Shown here piece by piece: positions 53,829 to 63,441 of a DNA stretch of 64,000 nt (position 1 is its first letter; each line of letters starts with the position of its first letter). Source of the stretch: Planococcus citreus (GTDB lineage Bacteria > Bacillota > Bacilli > Bacillales_A > Planococcaceae). Where the stretch lies: contig NZ_RCCP01000001.1 in assembly GCF_003664125.1 (NCBI RefSeq), positions 62,001 to 126,000 on the forward strand. The letters run 5' to 3'. A program made the translations under genes and the position numbers. The notes beneath the pieces are model-generated. The model was not told the origin of the DNA, did not search any database, and was given only the letters and a program-made list of their open reading frames with translations.

Positions 53829-54605
53829 TCATCCTTCTCGCGTCAGCGGTTCAGCGCTATGCCGATGCGGAATAATTTGGTGGAGCAATATATTCTTGAG
53901 TTCAAAATCCAGTTCGCAATCATTAATGGACTCCAGGATTTCATTGCCCAAAGCCTCCAGGCGGTCAACGAGCCAGCGCTCGATAAATGTCGAATGAATC
54001 AATGATCCACTCAGCAATTTCAGAAGATAACTGAACTCGCCTTTCTTCAGCGCTTCCAGCTCTTCTGTATAGCGGATATACAATAAGGATTGTTCCATGA
54101 GCTGCTTATAGTGGCCAAACCCATTCTCTTCATAAAACGCATTCAACAGAGCAGTTTCAATCACTGTCGCTGTCTCTTCCACTTGCTCCGGTTGCTGGAT
54201 CGCGAGTTCGTGGAAAGAGGCTTTCTTTTCGCTCACCTGAATAATTGCCGTAGCAAGCTTTTGAACCATTTCGATATTTTTCCCTTCAGCCAGCAATTGG
54301 TAGTAGATGCCGCTGTAAAAATCTCCGGCAAGTACTGTCAGCTGCTGTTCTTTGCTGATGGGCATTTCTTCTTTCACCCGGTCGTGTGCGTGCAGCGCAG
54401 CGTAGACGATTGCCACTGTCCGGGCGCTTGTCTCCATTTTGTCCGACCATTGCTCTCCGTTAAAAAACGGCAGCAGCAAGAAAAACAGGCGCGCTTCCTT
54501 AACAAAAGGCCCTTCCGTCAACTGGTCTAGCGTTCGTTGGCGGACTGCTTTTAGTACGTCGATTTCCATGGAGATGATTTTGGATTGTATTTGTTGTCCG
54601 TTCAT
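53829..54605 (-). CDS. hepS: Heptaprenyl diphosphate synthase component I
   Basis: The helical protein of about 258 residues has family features such as [14 protein letters not shown] and [16 protein letters not shown] near 95-110. HepS is the small regulatory subunit that pairs with HepT to set product length. ATG 54605 is preferred over 54623 because GGAG is then eight bases upstream. It is the first gene of hepS-menG-hepT. Confidence 0.92.
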   Translation of the reverse strand: MNGQQIQSKIISMEIDVLKAVRQRTLDQLTEGPFVKEARLFFLLLPFFNGEQWSDKMETSARTVAIVYAALHAHDRVKEEMPISKEQQLTVLAGDFYSGIYYQLLAEGKNIEMVQKLATAIIQVSEKKASFHELAIQQPEQVEETATVIETALLNAFYEENGFGHYKQLMEQSLLYIRYTEELEALKKGEFSYLLKLLSGSLIHSTFIERWLVDRLEALGNEILESINDCELDFELKNILLHQIIPHRHSAEPLTREG

Positions 54606-54680
54606 ACTGCCTGCTCCATTCATAGGTTAGCCATAGCTCATATTATAGCATATTGCCCTTATGGCCTTCACCATTAACGC

Positions 54681-54902
54681 TTATTTTTTCGCGTCGCTCT
54701 CAATGATGCCATGTGCGGAATGGATTTCCGCTTTGCCGCGAATTTTCATCGCCGATGTGTGTTCGGTGAATTGGGCGATCATTACTTCGCCGCGGTCGAG
54801 CTTTTCGGTATGATGGAATTTCGTGTCATTTCCGCGCGTCAGCCCGATGACGTTGACGCCGTCCTCTTGTGCACGGATCACCACATATTCAGTTTGTGCC
54901 AT
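54681..54902 (-). CDS. mtrB: trp RNA-binding attenuation protein TRAP
   Basis: The 73-residue protein shows the TRAP signature [17 protein letters not shown] and [23 protein letters not shown], including the Thr/His residues that bind tryptophan and the Lys/Glu/Arg residues that bind NAG RNA repeats. As an 11-mer it binds Trp and represses trp genes. It lies after folE as in B. subtilis. The trp operon, normally about 6 kb away, is not in this window. Confidence 0.96.
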   Translation of the reverse strand: MAQTEYVVIRAQEDGVNVIGLTRGNDTKFHHTEKLDRGEVMIAQFTEHTSAMKIRGKAEIHSAHGIIESDAKK

Positions 54903-54927
54903 TGTCTACACCTGCTTTTCTAGTTTA

Positions 54928-55512
54928 TTAGTCCATATTGATATAAGTAATGACTTCCGAACGTTTGATGTCGTCTGTCTCCAATATCCCTCTTGACACA
55001 GCCGTAACGGTCTTCGAGCCTGGCTTCTTGATGCCGCGCATTGTCATGCACATATGTTCGGCTTCGACCATGACGTATACGCCGTGGGGGTTCAAGGTTT
55101 CCATCATTGAATCGGCAATGGTGGAAGTGATGCGCTCCTGCAACTGAGGGCGTTTTGCGACTGTTTCAACAGCTCTCGCCAATTTACTCAGCCCGGTGAC
55201 CACTCCGTCACGCGGGATATAGGCGATGTGAGCTTTCCCGAAAAATGGCACCAAATGATGCTCACACATCGAATAGAACGGAATATCCTTAACCAATACA
55301 AGTTCTTCATGATTTTCGTGAAACACTGTGCGGAAATATTCTTTCGGGTCTTCCTTTAATCCCGCAAAAACTTCCGCATACATTTTCGCGACGCGCTTCG
55401 GGGTATCCTGCAGCCCTTCACGGCCGACATCTTCTCCGACTGCCTCCAAAATCATCCCGACAGCTTGCTCTATTTTATCCAGATCTACGTTATGGCTTTT
55501 CATATCTATCAC
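54928..55512 (-). CDS. folE: GTP cyclohydrolase I
   Basis: The 194-residue enzyme contains the zinc ligands and catalytic residues in [20 protein letters not shown] near 110-129, LSKLARAVE, and [17 protein letters not shown] near 147-163. It makes dihydroneopterin triphosphate for folate. The start is a GTG seven bases after GGAGG. It is followed by mtrB, the classic mtrAB pair (folE is mtrA). Confidence 0.97.
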   Translation of the reverse strand: MIDMKSHNVDLDKIEQAVGMILEAVGEDVGREGLQDTPKRVAKMYAEVFAGLKEDPKEYFRTVFHENHEELVLVKDIPFYSMCEHHLVPFFGKAHIAYIPRDGVVTGLSKLARAVETVAKRPQLQERITSTIADSMMETLNPHGVYVMVEAEHMCMTMRGIKKPGSKTVTAVSRGILETDDIKRSEVITYINMD

Positions 55513-55681
55513 ATTGTTTCCTCCTGTAGAAAAATCACTCTATTTGGGGCAGCGGGTGAAAGCAGCCATTGAACATTGCAGTTTCACGCGCCTATTTCTG
55601 CTGAGCCGAGAGACAACTCCGCTTTTCTCACCTGAATTGTAGCATTTACGGGGGGTATTGGCAAAAACGTGGCCGAAAAAA

Positions 55682-55722
55682 AGAATGGCCTTTGCAAGAT
55701 TAGATCTCGCAAAAGCCATTCT
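55682..55722 (-). terminator. Terminator of hup
   Basis: A 19-bp stem with two mismatches (AGAATGGC...GCCATTCT) is followed on the minus strand by seven U residues. It lies 18 bases after the hup stop. Confidence 0.9.
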
Positions 55723-55740
55723 ATGTACAGTAGCCGAAGC

Positions 55741-56013
55741 TTATTTCACTGCGTCTTTAAGTGCTTTACCTGGCTTAAAGGCAGGAACTTTGCTTGCGGC
55801 GATCTCGATTTCAGCACCTGTTTGTGGATTGCGTCCTTTACGGGCCGCGCGCTCACGAACTTCAAAGTTACCGAATCCGATCAATTGTACTTTGTCACCT
55901 TTAGTTAGAGCATCTTGAATCGCTTCAAATGCAGCGTCAACTGCTTTCGCAGCATCTTTACGAGAAAGTTCAGCCGCTTCTGCAACAGAGTTCACTAATT
56001 CTGTTTTGTTCAT
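55741..56013 (-). CDS. hup: Histone-like DNA-binding protein HU
   Basis: The 90-residue protein is a standard [18 protein letters not shown], the core [28 protein letters not shown], and the C-terminal [12 protein letters not shown]. It bends and packages DNA. ATG 56013 follows a perfect GGAGGTG. The gene is monocistronic with its own promoter. In B. subtilis (hbs), spoIVA lies upstream; here yphF is next. Confidence 0.97.
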   Translation of the reverse strand: MNKTELVNSVAEAAELSRKDAAKAVDAAFEAIQDALTKGDKVQLIGFGNFEVRERAARKGRNPQTGAEIEIAASKVPAFKPGKALKDAVK

Positions 56014-56063
56014 GCTATTCACCTCCTCTCAAAGGGGATGCTTGCCATCAATCCTGTAAAAAG

Positions 56064-56093
56064 AGTATCACAACGAAAATCGCATAGCAACAA
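56064..56093 (-). promoter_or_regulatory. Candidate hup promoter
   Basis: TTGTTG (-35, 56088-56093), an 18-base spacer and GATACT (-10, 56064-56069) with an extended TG lie about 50 bases upstream of the hup ATG. Confidence 0.5.
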
Positions 56094-56177
56094 CAAATAG
56101 GCCGCATTTCAAAGAAAACCACCAAATACTCCCAATATTTTCAAAAACATGTGGATTTCGGGCAAATCCGTGCTGTA

Positions 56178-56897
56178 TCAGGCTTTTTCATCCGTCAGAA
56201 AAATGGGCTCACCATTTTCATCGATGGTATACGGAAGCGAATATGCAGGCACTACGGGACTGTTTTCGTAGAGGATAAAACGGATATCCTGCCCTTGCTC
56301 GAGTTCGCCCTCATAGTTTTGGATCGCTTCATACAAATCAATGGAATAATCGATATACACATCGCCTTGCCCAGTGATGACCATCGGCAGCATCTTGCCG
56401 CTGTATGGGCTTTGCACCATCGGCTCTTCACTGAAGCCCATTGCTTCGTGATTGAATTTGTAGACATTATCGGCAATGATTTCGGAGATTGGGGCCCTGC
56501 CGCCATTCGCGCTCTTTCTGACATTAACAGAACGGATGCCTTCCGCTACCCGCAAGTCGACGAGCTTGACGGTCGGATTTTCCTCGACATCCATCAAGAC
56601 GTATTGATAGATCCCGCCGACTTCAAATGCGTTGCTCGGGATTTCCGCTGTAAATTCCGGTACGACTTTCGAAAAGTCGATAGGGTATTTGATGAATTGG
56701 TCAACGTCCATATCTCGTGTCTTGATGGGCAATAAGCCACTATTGGCCTCTTGGTAGCGTTCAACCGCTTGTTGCGCAGTGGCTAACTGATCTTCATAGG
56801 GAATCTGATTTTCCGCCCGCTCGCTGCTGGGATACGCGCAAGCCGTTAGCAGGCTTGCTGTCAGCAGGACGAGTAGCAACGCTGTTGTTTTTTTCAT
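56178..56897 (-). CDS. yphF: YphF-like lipoprotein
   Basis: The 239-residue protein begins with a lipoprotein signal peptide and lipobox (MKKTTALLLVLLTASLLTAC, Cys at about 20), so it is anchored outside the membrane. The rest is a soluble domain of unknown function. Position beside yphE and gpsA matches B. subtilis yphF. ATG 56897 is chosen because GAGGGG is nine bases upstream and the signal peptide then starts correctly. It ends a short run with yphE. Confidence 0.82.
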   Translation of the reverse strand: MKKTTALLLVLLTASLLTACAYPSSERAENQIPYEDQLATAQQAVERYQEANSGLLPIKTRDMDVDQFIKYPIDFSKVVPEFTAEIPSNAFEVGGIYQYVLMDVEENPTVKLVDLRVAEGIRSVNVRKSANGGRAPISEIIADNVYKFNHEAMGFSEEPMVQSPYSGKMLPMVITGQGDVYIDYSIDLYEAIQNYEGELEQGQDIRFILYENSPVVPAYSLPYTIDENGEPIFLTDEKA

Positions 56898-56910
56898 TAT
56901 GTCCATCCCC

Positions 56911-57114
56911 TCAGGCGCCACCGGTCGGTCCGCTGAATACAGTGAAAACCATAATAAAGAAGCCCAGGATCAGCAGAACGTACGCGATCAGCGCAAATAG
57001 AAATTTCAGGATGCCGTTTTGCAATTTGTACCGGCTCAAATAAATCATCCCCATGGAAATGATCAAAAAAGCGATGCCTGCAAACGATACCCACATTTTA
57101 TCCAAAGAACTCAT
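56911..57114 (-). CDS. yphE: YphE family small membrane protein (DUF2768)
   Basis: A 67-residue protein with two hydrophobic spans (about 8-25 and 35-59) that matches YphE/DUF2768 in size and position between yphF and gpsA. The function is unknown. Its stop lies 13 bases before the yphF start, so they are co-transcribed. Confidence 0.8.
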   Translation of the reverse strand: MSSLDKMWVSFAGIAFLIISMGMIYLSRYKLQNGILKFLFALIAYVLLILGFFIMVFTVFSGPTGGA

Positions 57115-57159
57115 GAATAAGCCGCCTTTCGTGGAGTTTCAGTCCATAGTATAGCATAA

Positions 57160-57190
57160 AAAAAGAAGGGGCAGCAGCAAGCAGCCCCTC
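57160..57190 (-). terminator. Terminator of gpsA
   Basis: Stem AGGGGC/GCCCCT (6 bp) with an 11-nt loop, followed on the minus strand by CTTCTTTTTTT. It lies 12 bases after the gpsA stop. Confidence 0.85.
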
Positions 57191-57202
57191 CGTTTGTGAC
57201 AA

Positions 57203-58222
57203 TTACAGCAAGTCGATTAAATCTTCCATTTCATTTTTCTTCATACGCCCCATCAGCTCTTCCACGGCATTCTCCGGCTTGACGCCTTCAAACAACACCG
57301 CATACAAGGCTTCCGTTATCGGCATGGGCACTTTGTATTCAGCGGCTAATTGATGGGCAGCTTTCGTAGTCCGGATCCCTTCGACGACCATGCCCATTTC
57401 AGCCAGCACTTCATCGACGCTCTTGCCTTTGCCGAGCATATTGCCTGCCCGCCAATTCCGTGAATGGACGCTCGTACATGTAACAATCAAGTCACCGACT
57501 CCTGACAACCCTGAGAAAGTCAGCGGCGTTGCGCCCATCTTAACGCCGAGGCGTGCAATTTCAGCCAGGCCGCGAGTCATGATAGCAGCTTTCGCATTAT
57601 CTCCATAGCCGAGGCCATCTGTAATGCCCACCGCTAAAGCGATGATATTCTTTAATGCCCCGCCAATCTCCACTCCGATCACATCGGTATTCGTGTAGAC
57701 GCGGAAATAGGAGTTCATGAACAGATCCTGTACACGGTTTGCCGCTTGCGTATTTTCGCACGCTGCGGTGACCGTTGTCGGATGCTCCTGCACAACTTCT
57801 TCTGCATGGCTTGGACCGGACAAAATGACGACTTCCTCGATCAGCTCAGCCGGGATTTCTTCACGGATCATCTCGCTGATCCGTTTGAGTGAATCCGGTT
57901 CGATGCCTTTAGAAACATGGACGAACAAGCCTTTTTTCGTCATCCGCCCGCGGATATCCCGCGAAACTTCACGAATGGCTTTTGTGGGTACCGCCAATAC
58001 GAAAATATCGGCATGTGCCACTGCTTCATCCAGGTTCGCTGTCGCTTTTAAAGACTCCGGCAAAATGGTCTCTTTTAAATAGCGCTTATTCGTATGTTGA
58101 TTGATCTCATCCGCTTGGTCTTGGCGATGGGTCCATAATAGAAGATCATGGCCATTTTGCGCCAGTACATAACTGAGCGCCGTTCCCCAACTCCCTGCAC
58201 CAAACACAGTGACTTTTTCCAT
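57203..58222 (-). CDS. gpsA: Glycerol-3-phosphate dehydrogenase [NAD(P)+]
   Basis: The 339-residue enzyme has the Rossmann motif VFGAGSWGTALS at 5-16, VSKGIEP near 110, the catalytic Lys in GGALKNIIALAVGI near 189 and NAKAAIMTRGL near 210. It makes sn-glycerol 3-phosphate for phospholipids, feeding PlsC nearby. The frame reaches 58315; ATG 58222 after AAAGGAGAG gives the standard length. It lies downstream of der. Confidence 0.96.
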   Translation of the reverse strand: MEKVTVFGAGSWGTALSYVLAQNGHDLLLWTHRQDQADEINQHTNKRYLKETILPESLKATANLDEAVAHADIFVLAVPTKAIREVSRDIRGRMTKKGLFVHVSKGIEPDSLKRISEMIREEIPAELIEEVVILSGPSHAEEVVQEHPTTVTAACENTQAANRVQDLFMNSYFRVYTNTDVIGVEIGGALKNIIALAVGITDGLGYGDNAKAAIMTRGLAEIARLGVKMGATPLTFSGLSGVGDLIVTCTSVHSRNWRAGNMLGKGKSVDEVLAEMGMVVEGIRTTKAAHQLAAEYKVPMPITEALYAVLFEGVKPENAVEELMGRMKKNEMEDLIDLL

Positions 58223-58261
58223 CTTTATCTCTCCTTTATCCTGCTTTAGCAGAAAACCAAA

Positions 58262-58283
58262 CTCCCACCTCTTCAAGTGGGAG
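58262..58283 (-). terminator. Terminator between der and gpsA
   Basis: A 7-bp stem CTCCCAC/GTGGGAG with an 8-nt loop, followed on the minus strand by TTTGGTTTTC. It can reduce read-through from der into gpsA. Confidence 0.72.
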
Positions 58284-58320
58284 CCATGATATTCCGTAAA
58301 GTCCGATTGGATCAATTAAC

Positions 58321-58350
58321 ATCAGCAGGAAAGTAGAAACACCTGCTGAT
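58321..58350 (-). terminator. Hairpin after der
   Basis: A 9-bp stem ATCAGCAGG/CCTGCTGAT with a 12-nt loop lies six bases after the der stop, with a weak U-tract. It may act with the hairpin at 58262. Confidence 0.6.
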
Positions 58351-58355
58351 TGAAT

Positions 58356-59666
58356 TTAAGTACGTGCGCGCGTAATCAACCGCAGCGGCGTGCCTTCGAA
58401 ATCAAAGCTTTCCCGGATGCGGTTCTGCAAGAAGCGCTCGTAACTGAAGTGCATCATTTCCGGTTCGTTGACGAACACCACGAAAGTCGGCGGCTTGACT
58501 GCCACTTGCGTCACATAGTAAAGACGCAGACGTCGTCCTTTATCGGACGGTGCCGGGTTCATCGCTACGGCATCTTCAATCACTTCATTGAGAATGCTCG
58601 ACTGGATGCGGCGCGAGTGGTTGTCGTTGACGCGGTTGATGATATCAAGAATGTTGTGCACGCGCTGCCCGCTGAGTGCGGAAACGAAAATGATCGGGGC
58701 ATAATCCAAGAACAAGAAATGCTCACGGATTTGCTGCGTGAATTTGTTCAAAGTCTTGTCGTCTTTTTTCAGGGCATCCCATTTATTGACGACGATGACG
58801 ATTGCTTTCCCTGCTTCATGGGCATAACCCGCAATTTTCTTGTCTTGTTCCTGGATGCCTTCTTCAGCGTTCAGGACGACCAGGACAACGTCGGAACGTT
58901 CAATCGCGCGCAAAGCGCGCAGTACGCTGTATTTTTCCGTGCTTTCATACACTTTCCCTTTTTTGCGCATGCCTGCCGTGTCGATGATGACATATGGCTG
59001 TTCATCATATTCATACTGCGTATCCACGGCATCACGTGTTGTTCCGGCAACTTCACTGACAATGACACGGTCTTCGCCAAGGAATGCGTTGACCAATGAA
59101 GATTTCCCGACGTTCGGGCGCCCGATCAATGAAAACTTGATGACATTGTCCGGATATTCTTCTTCGTCCTCTTTCGGGAAGTGCTTCGCTACTTCATCCA
59201 ACAGATCGCCCAGGCCAAGCCCGTGCGATCCTGAAACCGGGTAAGGTTCGCCGATTCCAAGGGAATAAAAATCATAGATCATGTGGCGCATATCGGGATT
59301 GTCAATTTTATTGACAGCCAACACCACAGGCTTTTTCGTGCGGTACAGGATTCTCGCTACTTGTTCGTCCTGTTCCGTCACGCCGTCACGCCCGTTGACG
59401 AGAAAGATGATGACATCCGCTTCATCCATCGCCACTTCTGCCTGGCTGCGGATCTGTTCAAGGAACGGCTCGTCGCTAAGGTCGATCCCTCCTGTATCAA
59501 TGATATTGAATTCATGCGTCAGCCAATCTGCCGAGCTGTAGATGCGGTCACGCGTAACCCCTGGAATATCTTCCACGATGGAGACGCGTTCTCCTACCAC
59601 GCGATTAAAAATCGTGGATTTCCCTACATTCGGCCGGCCAACAATTGCTACTACCGGTTTTGACAT
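58356..59666 (-). CDS. der: Ribosome-assembly GTPase Der (EngA)
   Basis: The 436-residue protein has two tandem GTPase domains. The first (about 4-165) has [13 protein letters not shown] and NKID. The second (about 177-345) has [14 protein letters not shown] and NKWD. A C-terminal KH-like domain follows. It matures the 50S subunit and is essential in related species. It is transcribed alone or with gpsA; two hairpins follow. Confidence 0.97.
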   Translation of the reverse strand: MSKPVVAIVGRPNVGKSTIFNRVVGERVSIVEDIPGVTRDRIYSSADWLTHEFNIIDTGGIDLSDEPFLEQIRSQAEVAMDEADVIIFLVNGRDGVTEQDEQVARILYRTKKPVVLAVNKIDNPDMRHMIYDFYSLGIGEPYPVSGSHGLGLGDLLDEVAKHFPKEDEEEYPDNVIKFSLIGRPNVGKSSLVNAFLGEDRVIVSEVAGTTRDAVDTQYEYDEQPYVIIDTAGMRKKGKVYESTEKYSVLRALRAIERSDVVLVVLNAEEGIQEQDKKIAGYAHEAGKAIVIVVNKWDALKKDDKTLNKFTQQIREHFLFLDYAPIIFVSALSGQRVHNILDIINRVNDNHSRRIQSSILNEVIEDAVAMNPAPSDKGRRLRLYYVTQVAVKPPTFVVFVNEPEMMHFSYERFLQNRIRESFDFEGTPLRLITRART

Positions 59667-59708
59667 AATTAATTCATCCTTCCACTTCTGATAAGCCTAT
59701 TATACACG

Positions 59709-59743
59709 AAAAAGAGGATGGCATCTGAATAATGTCCATCCCC
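59709..59743 (-). terminator. Terminator of fni
   Basis: An 8-bp stem GAGGATGG/CCATCCCC (with a wobble) and a following minus-strand CTTTTTC lie 17 bases after the fni stop. Confidence 0.82.
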
Positions 59744-59759
59744 TTAAATTGTCCAATAT

Positions 59760-60815
59760 TCAGTTTTTCAAAGGAACTGCAAAATGTTCCGTCTCAAAGC
59801 CTCTTTGCTGCAAATAGGAAAGCAATTCCCCATTGATAACAGCAGGGGCGGAGCCGATATCTTCAATTGTACGGGCGCCGAGTGCGGTCATCAGCATGCG
59901 CAAATCTTCGTGGAGCCCATTGATTTCTTCGATCAAGCCGGATTCCCCGAGACTGACTGCATGCTTCAGGAAACTGCCTGCAATGCCTGCAGCATCTGCA
60001 CCGAGCCGCAATGCCCGGACCACGTCTCCGGCGTCTTGAAGCCCGCCTGAGCCCAATACAGTGCGGCTGAAGCCATCTCTACATTCAACGATTGCAGCAG
60101 CCGTCGGGATACCCCAATCTTCGAAATAAGCTAGCTTGCGTTTCCTGCGTTCATTTTCAATGCTCGCAAAATTGGTGCCGCCGAAGCCGCTTGCATCGAT
60201 GGCCGCCACTTGAGTCTTTTCAAGCGAGATGGCAGTTTCTTGTGAAATGCCGAAGCCGGTTTCTTTGACGATGACCGGCACATCCAATGCTTCTGCTATC
60301 ATGGCGATTCGCTCAAGCGCCCCGCGGAATTGCCGGTCGCCTTCTGGCATCGTCAATTCCTGGACGACATTCAAGTGAATCTGCAGCGCATCCGCTTCAA
60401 TCATCTCGACCGCTTCGAGCGCCTGCTCAACAGTCGCTTCGCTCCCAAGATTGCCGAAGATGACCCCGTCCGGATTTTCTTTCCGGACGATGCTATAACT
60501 TTCACGCTCTTGCTTGTCTTTCAGCGCGGCCATTTGTGAACCGACGGCCATGGCGATTCCTGTTTCTTTCGCAGCCCGCGCAAGCATCGCGTTCAGCTGC
60601 AAAGTCTCGGAACCACCGCCACCGGTCATGGCATTAATAAAAACAGGTGATTTTAGTTTCAAATCACCTGTTTTGGGTTCCAACGATACATCAGCGACGC
60701 CGATTCCCGGCAGTGCCTGATGGACAAAACGGACGCAGTCGAGCCAAGTAGCCCGACATTGCCCGGTGGACAGTGCGTAATTGATATGATCCATCTTTCT
60801 TTTTGCCCGTGACAT
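59760..60815 (-). CDS. fni: Type 2 isopentenyl-diphosphate delta-isomerase
   Basis: The 351-residue FMN-dependent enzyme has MTGGGGSETLQLNAMLARAA near 64-83, LQIHLNVVQE near 146, VIVKETGFGIS near 182 and ASGFGGTNFASIE near 208. It interconverts IPP and DMAPP, supplying the prenyl chain for HepST. Its ATG directly follows the stop of the S1-domain gene, so they are coupled. Confidence 0.96.
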   Translation of the reverse strand: MSRAKRKMDHINYALSTGQCRATWLDCVRFVHQALPGIGVADVSLEPKTGDLKLKSPVFINAMTGGGGSETLQLNAMLARAAKETGIAMAVGSQMAALKDKQERESYSIVRKENPDGVIFGNLGSEATVEQALEAVEMIEADALQIHLNVVQELTMPEGDRQFRGALERIAMIAEALDVPVIVKETGFGISQETAISLEKTQVAAIDASGFGGTNFASIENERRKRKLAYFEDWGIPTAAAIVECRDGFSRTVLGSGGLQDAGDVVRALRLGADAAGIAGSFLKHAVSLGESGLIEEINGLHEDLRMLMTALGARTIEDIGSAPAVINGELLSYLQQRGFETEHFAVPLKN

Positions 60816-61961
60816 TTATTCGGATTTGAACCCTTTTAATTTATCTCCGATGACATCACTAATCGAGAATCCGGATGCTTCTTCCGGCATATCGTATTGT
60901 GAGAAATCCTGTTCTGCTTCTTTTTCCTGAAGTTCTTTGATGCTGAGGGACAAGCGCTTGTCTTCTTTATTGACTTCCAGCACTTTCACTTCAACTTCCT
61001 GGCCTTCCTGAAGCACTTCATGAGGCGTCGCGATATGCTTATGCGCGATTTGGGAAATGTGCACAAGGCCTTCTACTCCCGGAAGCACTTCAACAAAGGC
61101 TCCGTAGCTGACAAGGCGTTTCACTGTTCCTTGATGGACAGAGCCTTTCGGTGCCTTCTCGTCGATGGCATCCCATGGCCCTGGCAAAGTATCCTTGATC
61201 GACAGCGAAATGCGTTCGGAGTCACGGTCAACAGAAAGGACTTTGACTTTCACTTCCTGGCCTTCCGTCACGACGTCCGACACTTTGTCGACATGTTCGT
61301 GTGACAATTGTGAAATATGGACAAGCCCGTCCACTCCGCCGATATCGACGAATGCGCCGAATGATGCGATGCGCTGGACTTTGCCATCAAGCACGTCTCC
61401 TGCATTGATCGAATCCATCACTTGTTCTTTCTTGGATTCTTTCTCGCCTTCCACGACAGCGCGGTGGGAGAGGATCAAGCGGTTGTTCTCTTTTTCCATT
61501 TCGACAATCTTAAAGGTCATGACACGGCCTTTGTAATCCTCAAAAGATTCGACGAAATAATCTTCCACGAGTGAAGCCGGCACAAAACCGCGCACGCCGA
61601 GGTCAATGACCAAGCCGCCTTTAACGACATCCTTCACTTCCGCTTCGATGATTTCACCGGATTCGAATTTCTTCTCGAGATCGTCCCAAGCGGATTCGGC
61701 ATCGACTTTGCGTTTCGACAATACAAAGTTCTCGTCTTCCACTTTGGTGATGATCAATTCAAGCTCGTCTCCTTCTTGGACCGAGTCTGAAGCTTTTTCG
61801 ATATGGAGGCTCGATAACTCGCTGATCGGGATGATCCCGTCGAACGGCGCTCCATCAATTGTCACCGTCACCGCTTTTTCCTCGATTTTGGCGACTATTC
61901 CTTTTACGCGATCTCCTGTTTGGAAGTCACGGTTTTCCATCAAATTCATATCCTCTGACAT
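60816..61961 (-). CDS. ypfD: S1 RNA-binding domain protein (RpsA-like, YpfD)
   Basis: The 381-residue protein has four S1 domains, at about residues 15-90, 100-170, 185-260 and 272-345. Each has the GxVxxIxxxGxxVxI/L...GxVxxS pattern, for example [20 protein letters not shown]. The short form lacks the ribosome-anchoring part of E. coli S1, as in other low-GC Gram-positives, so a role in translation or RNA binding is likely but not as an essential S1. GGAGGG precedes the ATG. Confidence 0.92.
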   Translation of the reverse strand: MSEDMNLMENRDFQTGDRVKGIVAKIEEKAVTVTIDGAPFDGIIPISELSSLHIEKASDSVQEGDELELIITKVEDENFVLSKRKVDAESAWDDLEKKFESGEIIEAEVKDVVKGGLVIDLGVRGFVPASLVEDYFVESFEDYKGRVMTFKIVEMEKENNRLILSHRAVVEGEKESKKEQVMDSINAGDVLDGKVQRIASFGAFVDIGGVDGLVHISQLSHEHVDKVSDVVTEGQEVKVKVLSVDRDSERISLSIKDTLPGPWDAIDEKAPKGSVHQGTVKRLVSYGAFVEVLPGVEGLVHISQIAHKHIATPHEVLQEGQEVEVKVLEVNKEDKRLSLSIKELQEKEAEQDFSQYDMPEEASGFSISDVIGDKLKGFKSE

Positions 61962-62029
61962 AAGTAGCCCTCCTTCACAAACTATCCATCTTCTATTTTA
62001 TTCGAATTCTCTAATAAAAACAAAAATAA

Positions 62030-62620
62030 TCACTTATTTTCAGTGTTTTCATCCAGAATTTTTTGAATACTGGCCATGATGGCTTCTGTCACTTCTTCTG
62101 CGGAAGCTTTTCGTTCGCGATAAGGGTCCATCAAAATCGGGTCGCCGTAGACTACTTTCACTTTCCCAAACGGCTTATATGGCCCGATGATGGCGCATGG
62201 CATGACGTCTGCATTGCCGCGAAGGGCAAAGAACCCGGCGCCGCTCAAGCCTTTTTTCAATACGCCGTCAGTCGAACGTGTACCTTCTGGAAACAGCCCG
62301 ACGACTTCCCCGCCCTTCAGCAATTTCAACGCCGTCCGCAGTGCTTCCCTGTCACTCATCCCGCGTTTCACCGGGAAGGCGTTGACCTTCGGCAGGATCG
62401 AACCGAGCACCGGCGCTTTGAACAATTCTTCTTTCGCCATGAAATGAACGGTTCTCGGAGCGGTCATGCCGACTACCGGCGGGTCGAGTGCATGGATGTG
62501 ATTACTGCAAAGAAGCACTCCGCCTGTTTTCGGGAACTTTTCAGTTCCGCTGACCTGGAAACGATACATCGGGCTCAGCGCAGTCTTTACGAGCGTTTTC
62601 CCTACTGCATACAAATTCAT
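62030..62620 (-). CDS. plsC: 1-acylglycerol-3-phosphate acyltransferase
   Basis: The 196-residue acyltransferase has the catalytic HxxxxD in SNHIHALDPP near 39-48 and the phosphate-binding FPEGTRSTDG near 113-122. It converts lysophosphatidic acid to phosphatidic acid at the membrane. It overlaps cmk by four bases (ATGA), so the two are coupled. Confidence 0.93.
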   Translation of the reverse strand: MNLYAVGKTLVKTALSPMYRFQVSGTEKFPKTGGVLLCSNHIHALDPPVVGMTAPRTVHFMAKEELFKAPVLGSILPKVNAFPVKRGMSDREALRTALKLLKGGEVVGLFPEGTRSTDGVLKKGLSGAGFFALRGNADVMPCAIIGPYKPFGKVKVVYGDPILMDPYRERKASAEEVTEAIMASIQKILDENTENK

Positions 62621-63297
62621 GATGCCATCAGCCTCTCTTCCGCTAATTTCAAGATGGCTTCCGCCGCTTCTGCGATTGTCAAAGGAGTCGTATCTAAGAA
62701 CACGGCATCATGTGCTTGCTTTAAAGGCGCAACTTCACGCTCGGAATCCATCTTGTCGCGCATGGCGATTTCCTCCTGCAGCTCGACAAGCGGCGTCAAG
62801 ATATCGCGTTTTTTATTTTCCTCAAAGCGGCGTCTTGCGCGTTCTTCGACCGTGGCCGACATAAACACTTTAAGTGCAGCGTTCGGCAAGACATGCGTGC
62901 CGATGTCGCGGCCATCCATGACGACGCCGCGATCTTCAGCCAGTTTCTGTTGAAGCTCGACCATACGCTTTCTGACCAGTTCGTGGGCAGCCATTTCGGA
63001 CACGGCCTTCGTCACGTACTGGGAGCGGATCGCTTCCGAGACATCTTCTCCGTCGAGCAGCACTTTCTGTCCCCCTTCTACCGGGATCAAATCGATTTCA
63101 GTTGCCTCAAGCAAAGCTCCGGCTTCTTCATTGCTCGCCAGATTAATGCCTGCGTTCAACGCCTTCAGCGTGATGGCGCGGTACATCGCGCCAGTATCGA
63201 TATAAATATAGCCCAATTTTTCTGCCACTATTTTAGCGATCGTGCTCTTGCCCGCAGCAGCCGGCCCATCAATCGCGATTTGTATAGCTTTCGTCAA
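62617..63297 (-). CDS. cmk: Cytidylate kinase
   Basis: The 226-residue enzyme has the P-loop GPAAAGKSTIAK near 11-22, YIDTGAMYRAIT near 33-44 and VVMDGRDIGTHVLP near 102-115. It phosphorylates CMP and dCMP. The frame reaches a GTG at 63306. The TTG at 63297 is preferred because GAGGTG lies six bases before it and overlaps the GTG; it gives MTKAIQIAIDG. Confidence 0.95.
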   Translation of the reverse strand: MTKAIQIAIDGPAAAGKSTIAKIVAEKLGYIYIDTGAMYRAITLKALNAGINLASNEEAGALLEATEIDLIPVEGGQKVLLDGEDVSEAIRSQYVTKAVSEMAAHELVRKRMVELQQKLAEDRGVVMDGRDIGTHVLPNAALKVFMSATVEERARRRFEENKKRDILTPLVELQEEIAMRDKMDSEREVAPLKQAHDAVFLDTTPLTIAEAAEAILKLAEERLMAS

Positions 63298-63412
63298 AAC
63301 AGTCACCTCATCTTATGTAATGATTTTATTTTATCACAATATGCAACAGGTTTTGGGCAAAATCAAAGCGCCTGGCGAATAGTTCAGAAGCCAAAGCAGC
63401 ACAAAAAGAAAA

Positions 63413-63437
63413 AGCCCTCCAGCGGAAGGCTTATGAT
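63413..63437 (-). terminator. Terminator of prsW
   Basis: Stem AAGCC-TCC/GGA-GGCTT with a short loop, then TTTTTC on the minus strand, five bases after the prsW stop. Confidence 0.8.
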
Positions 63438-63441
63438 CTAA

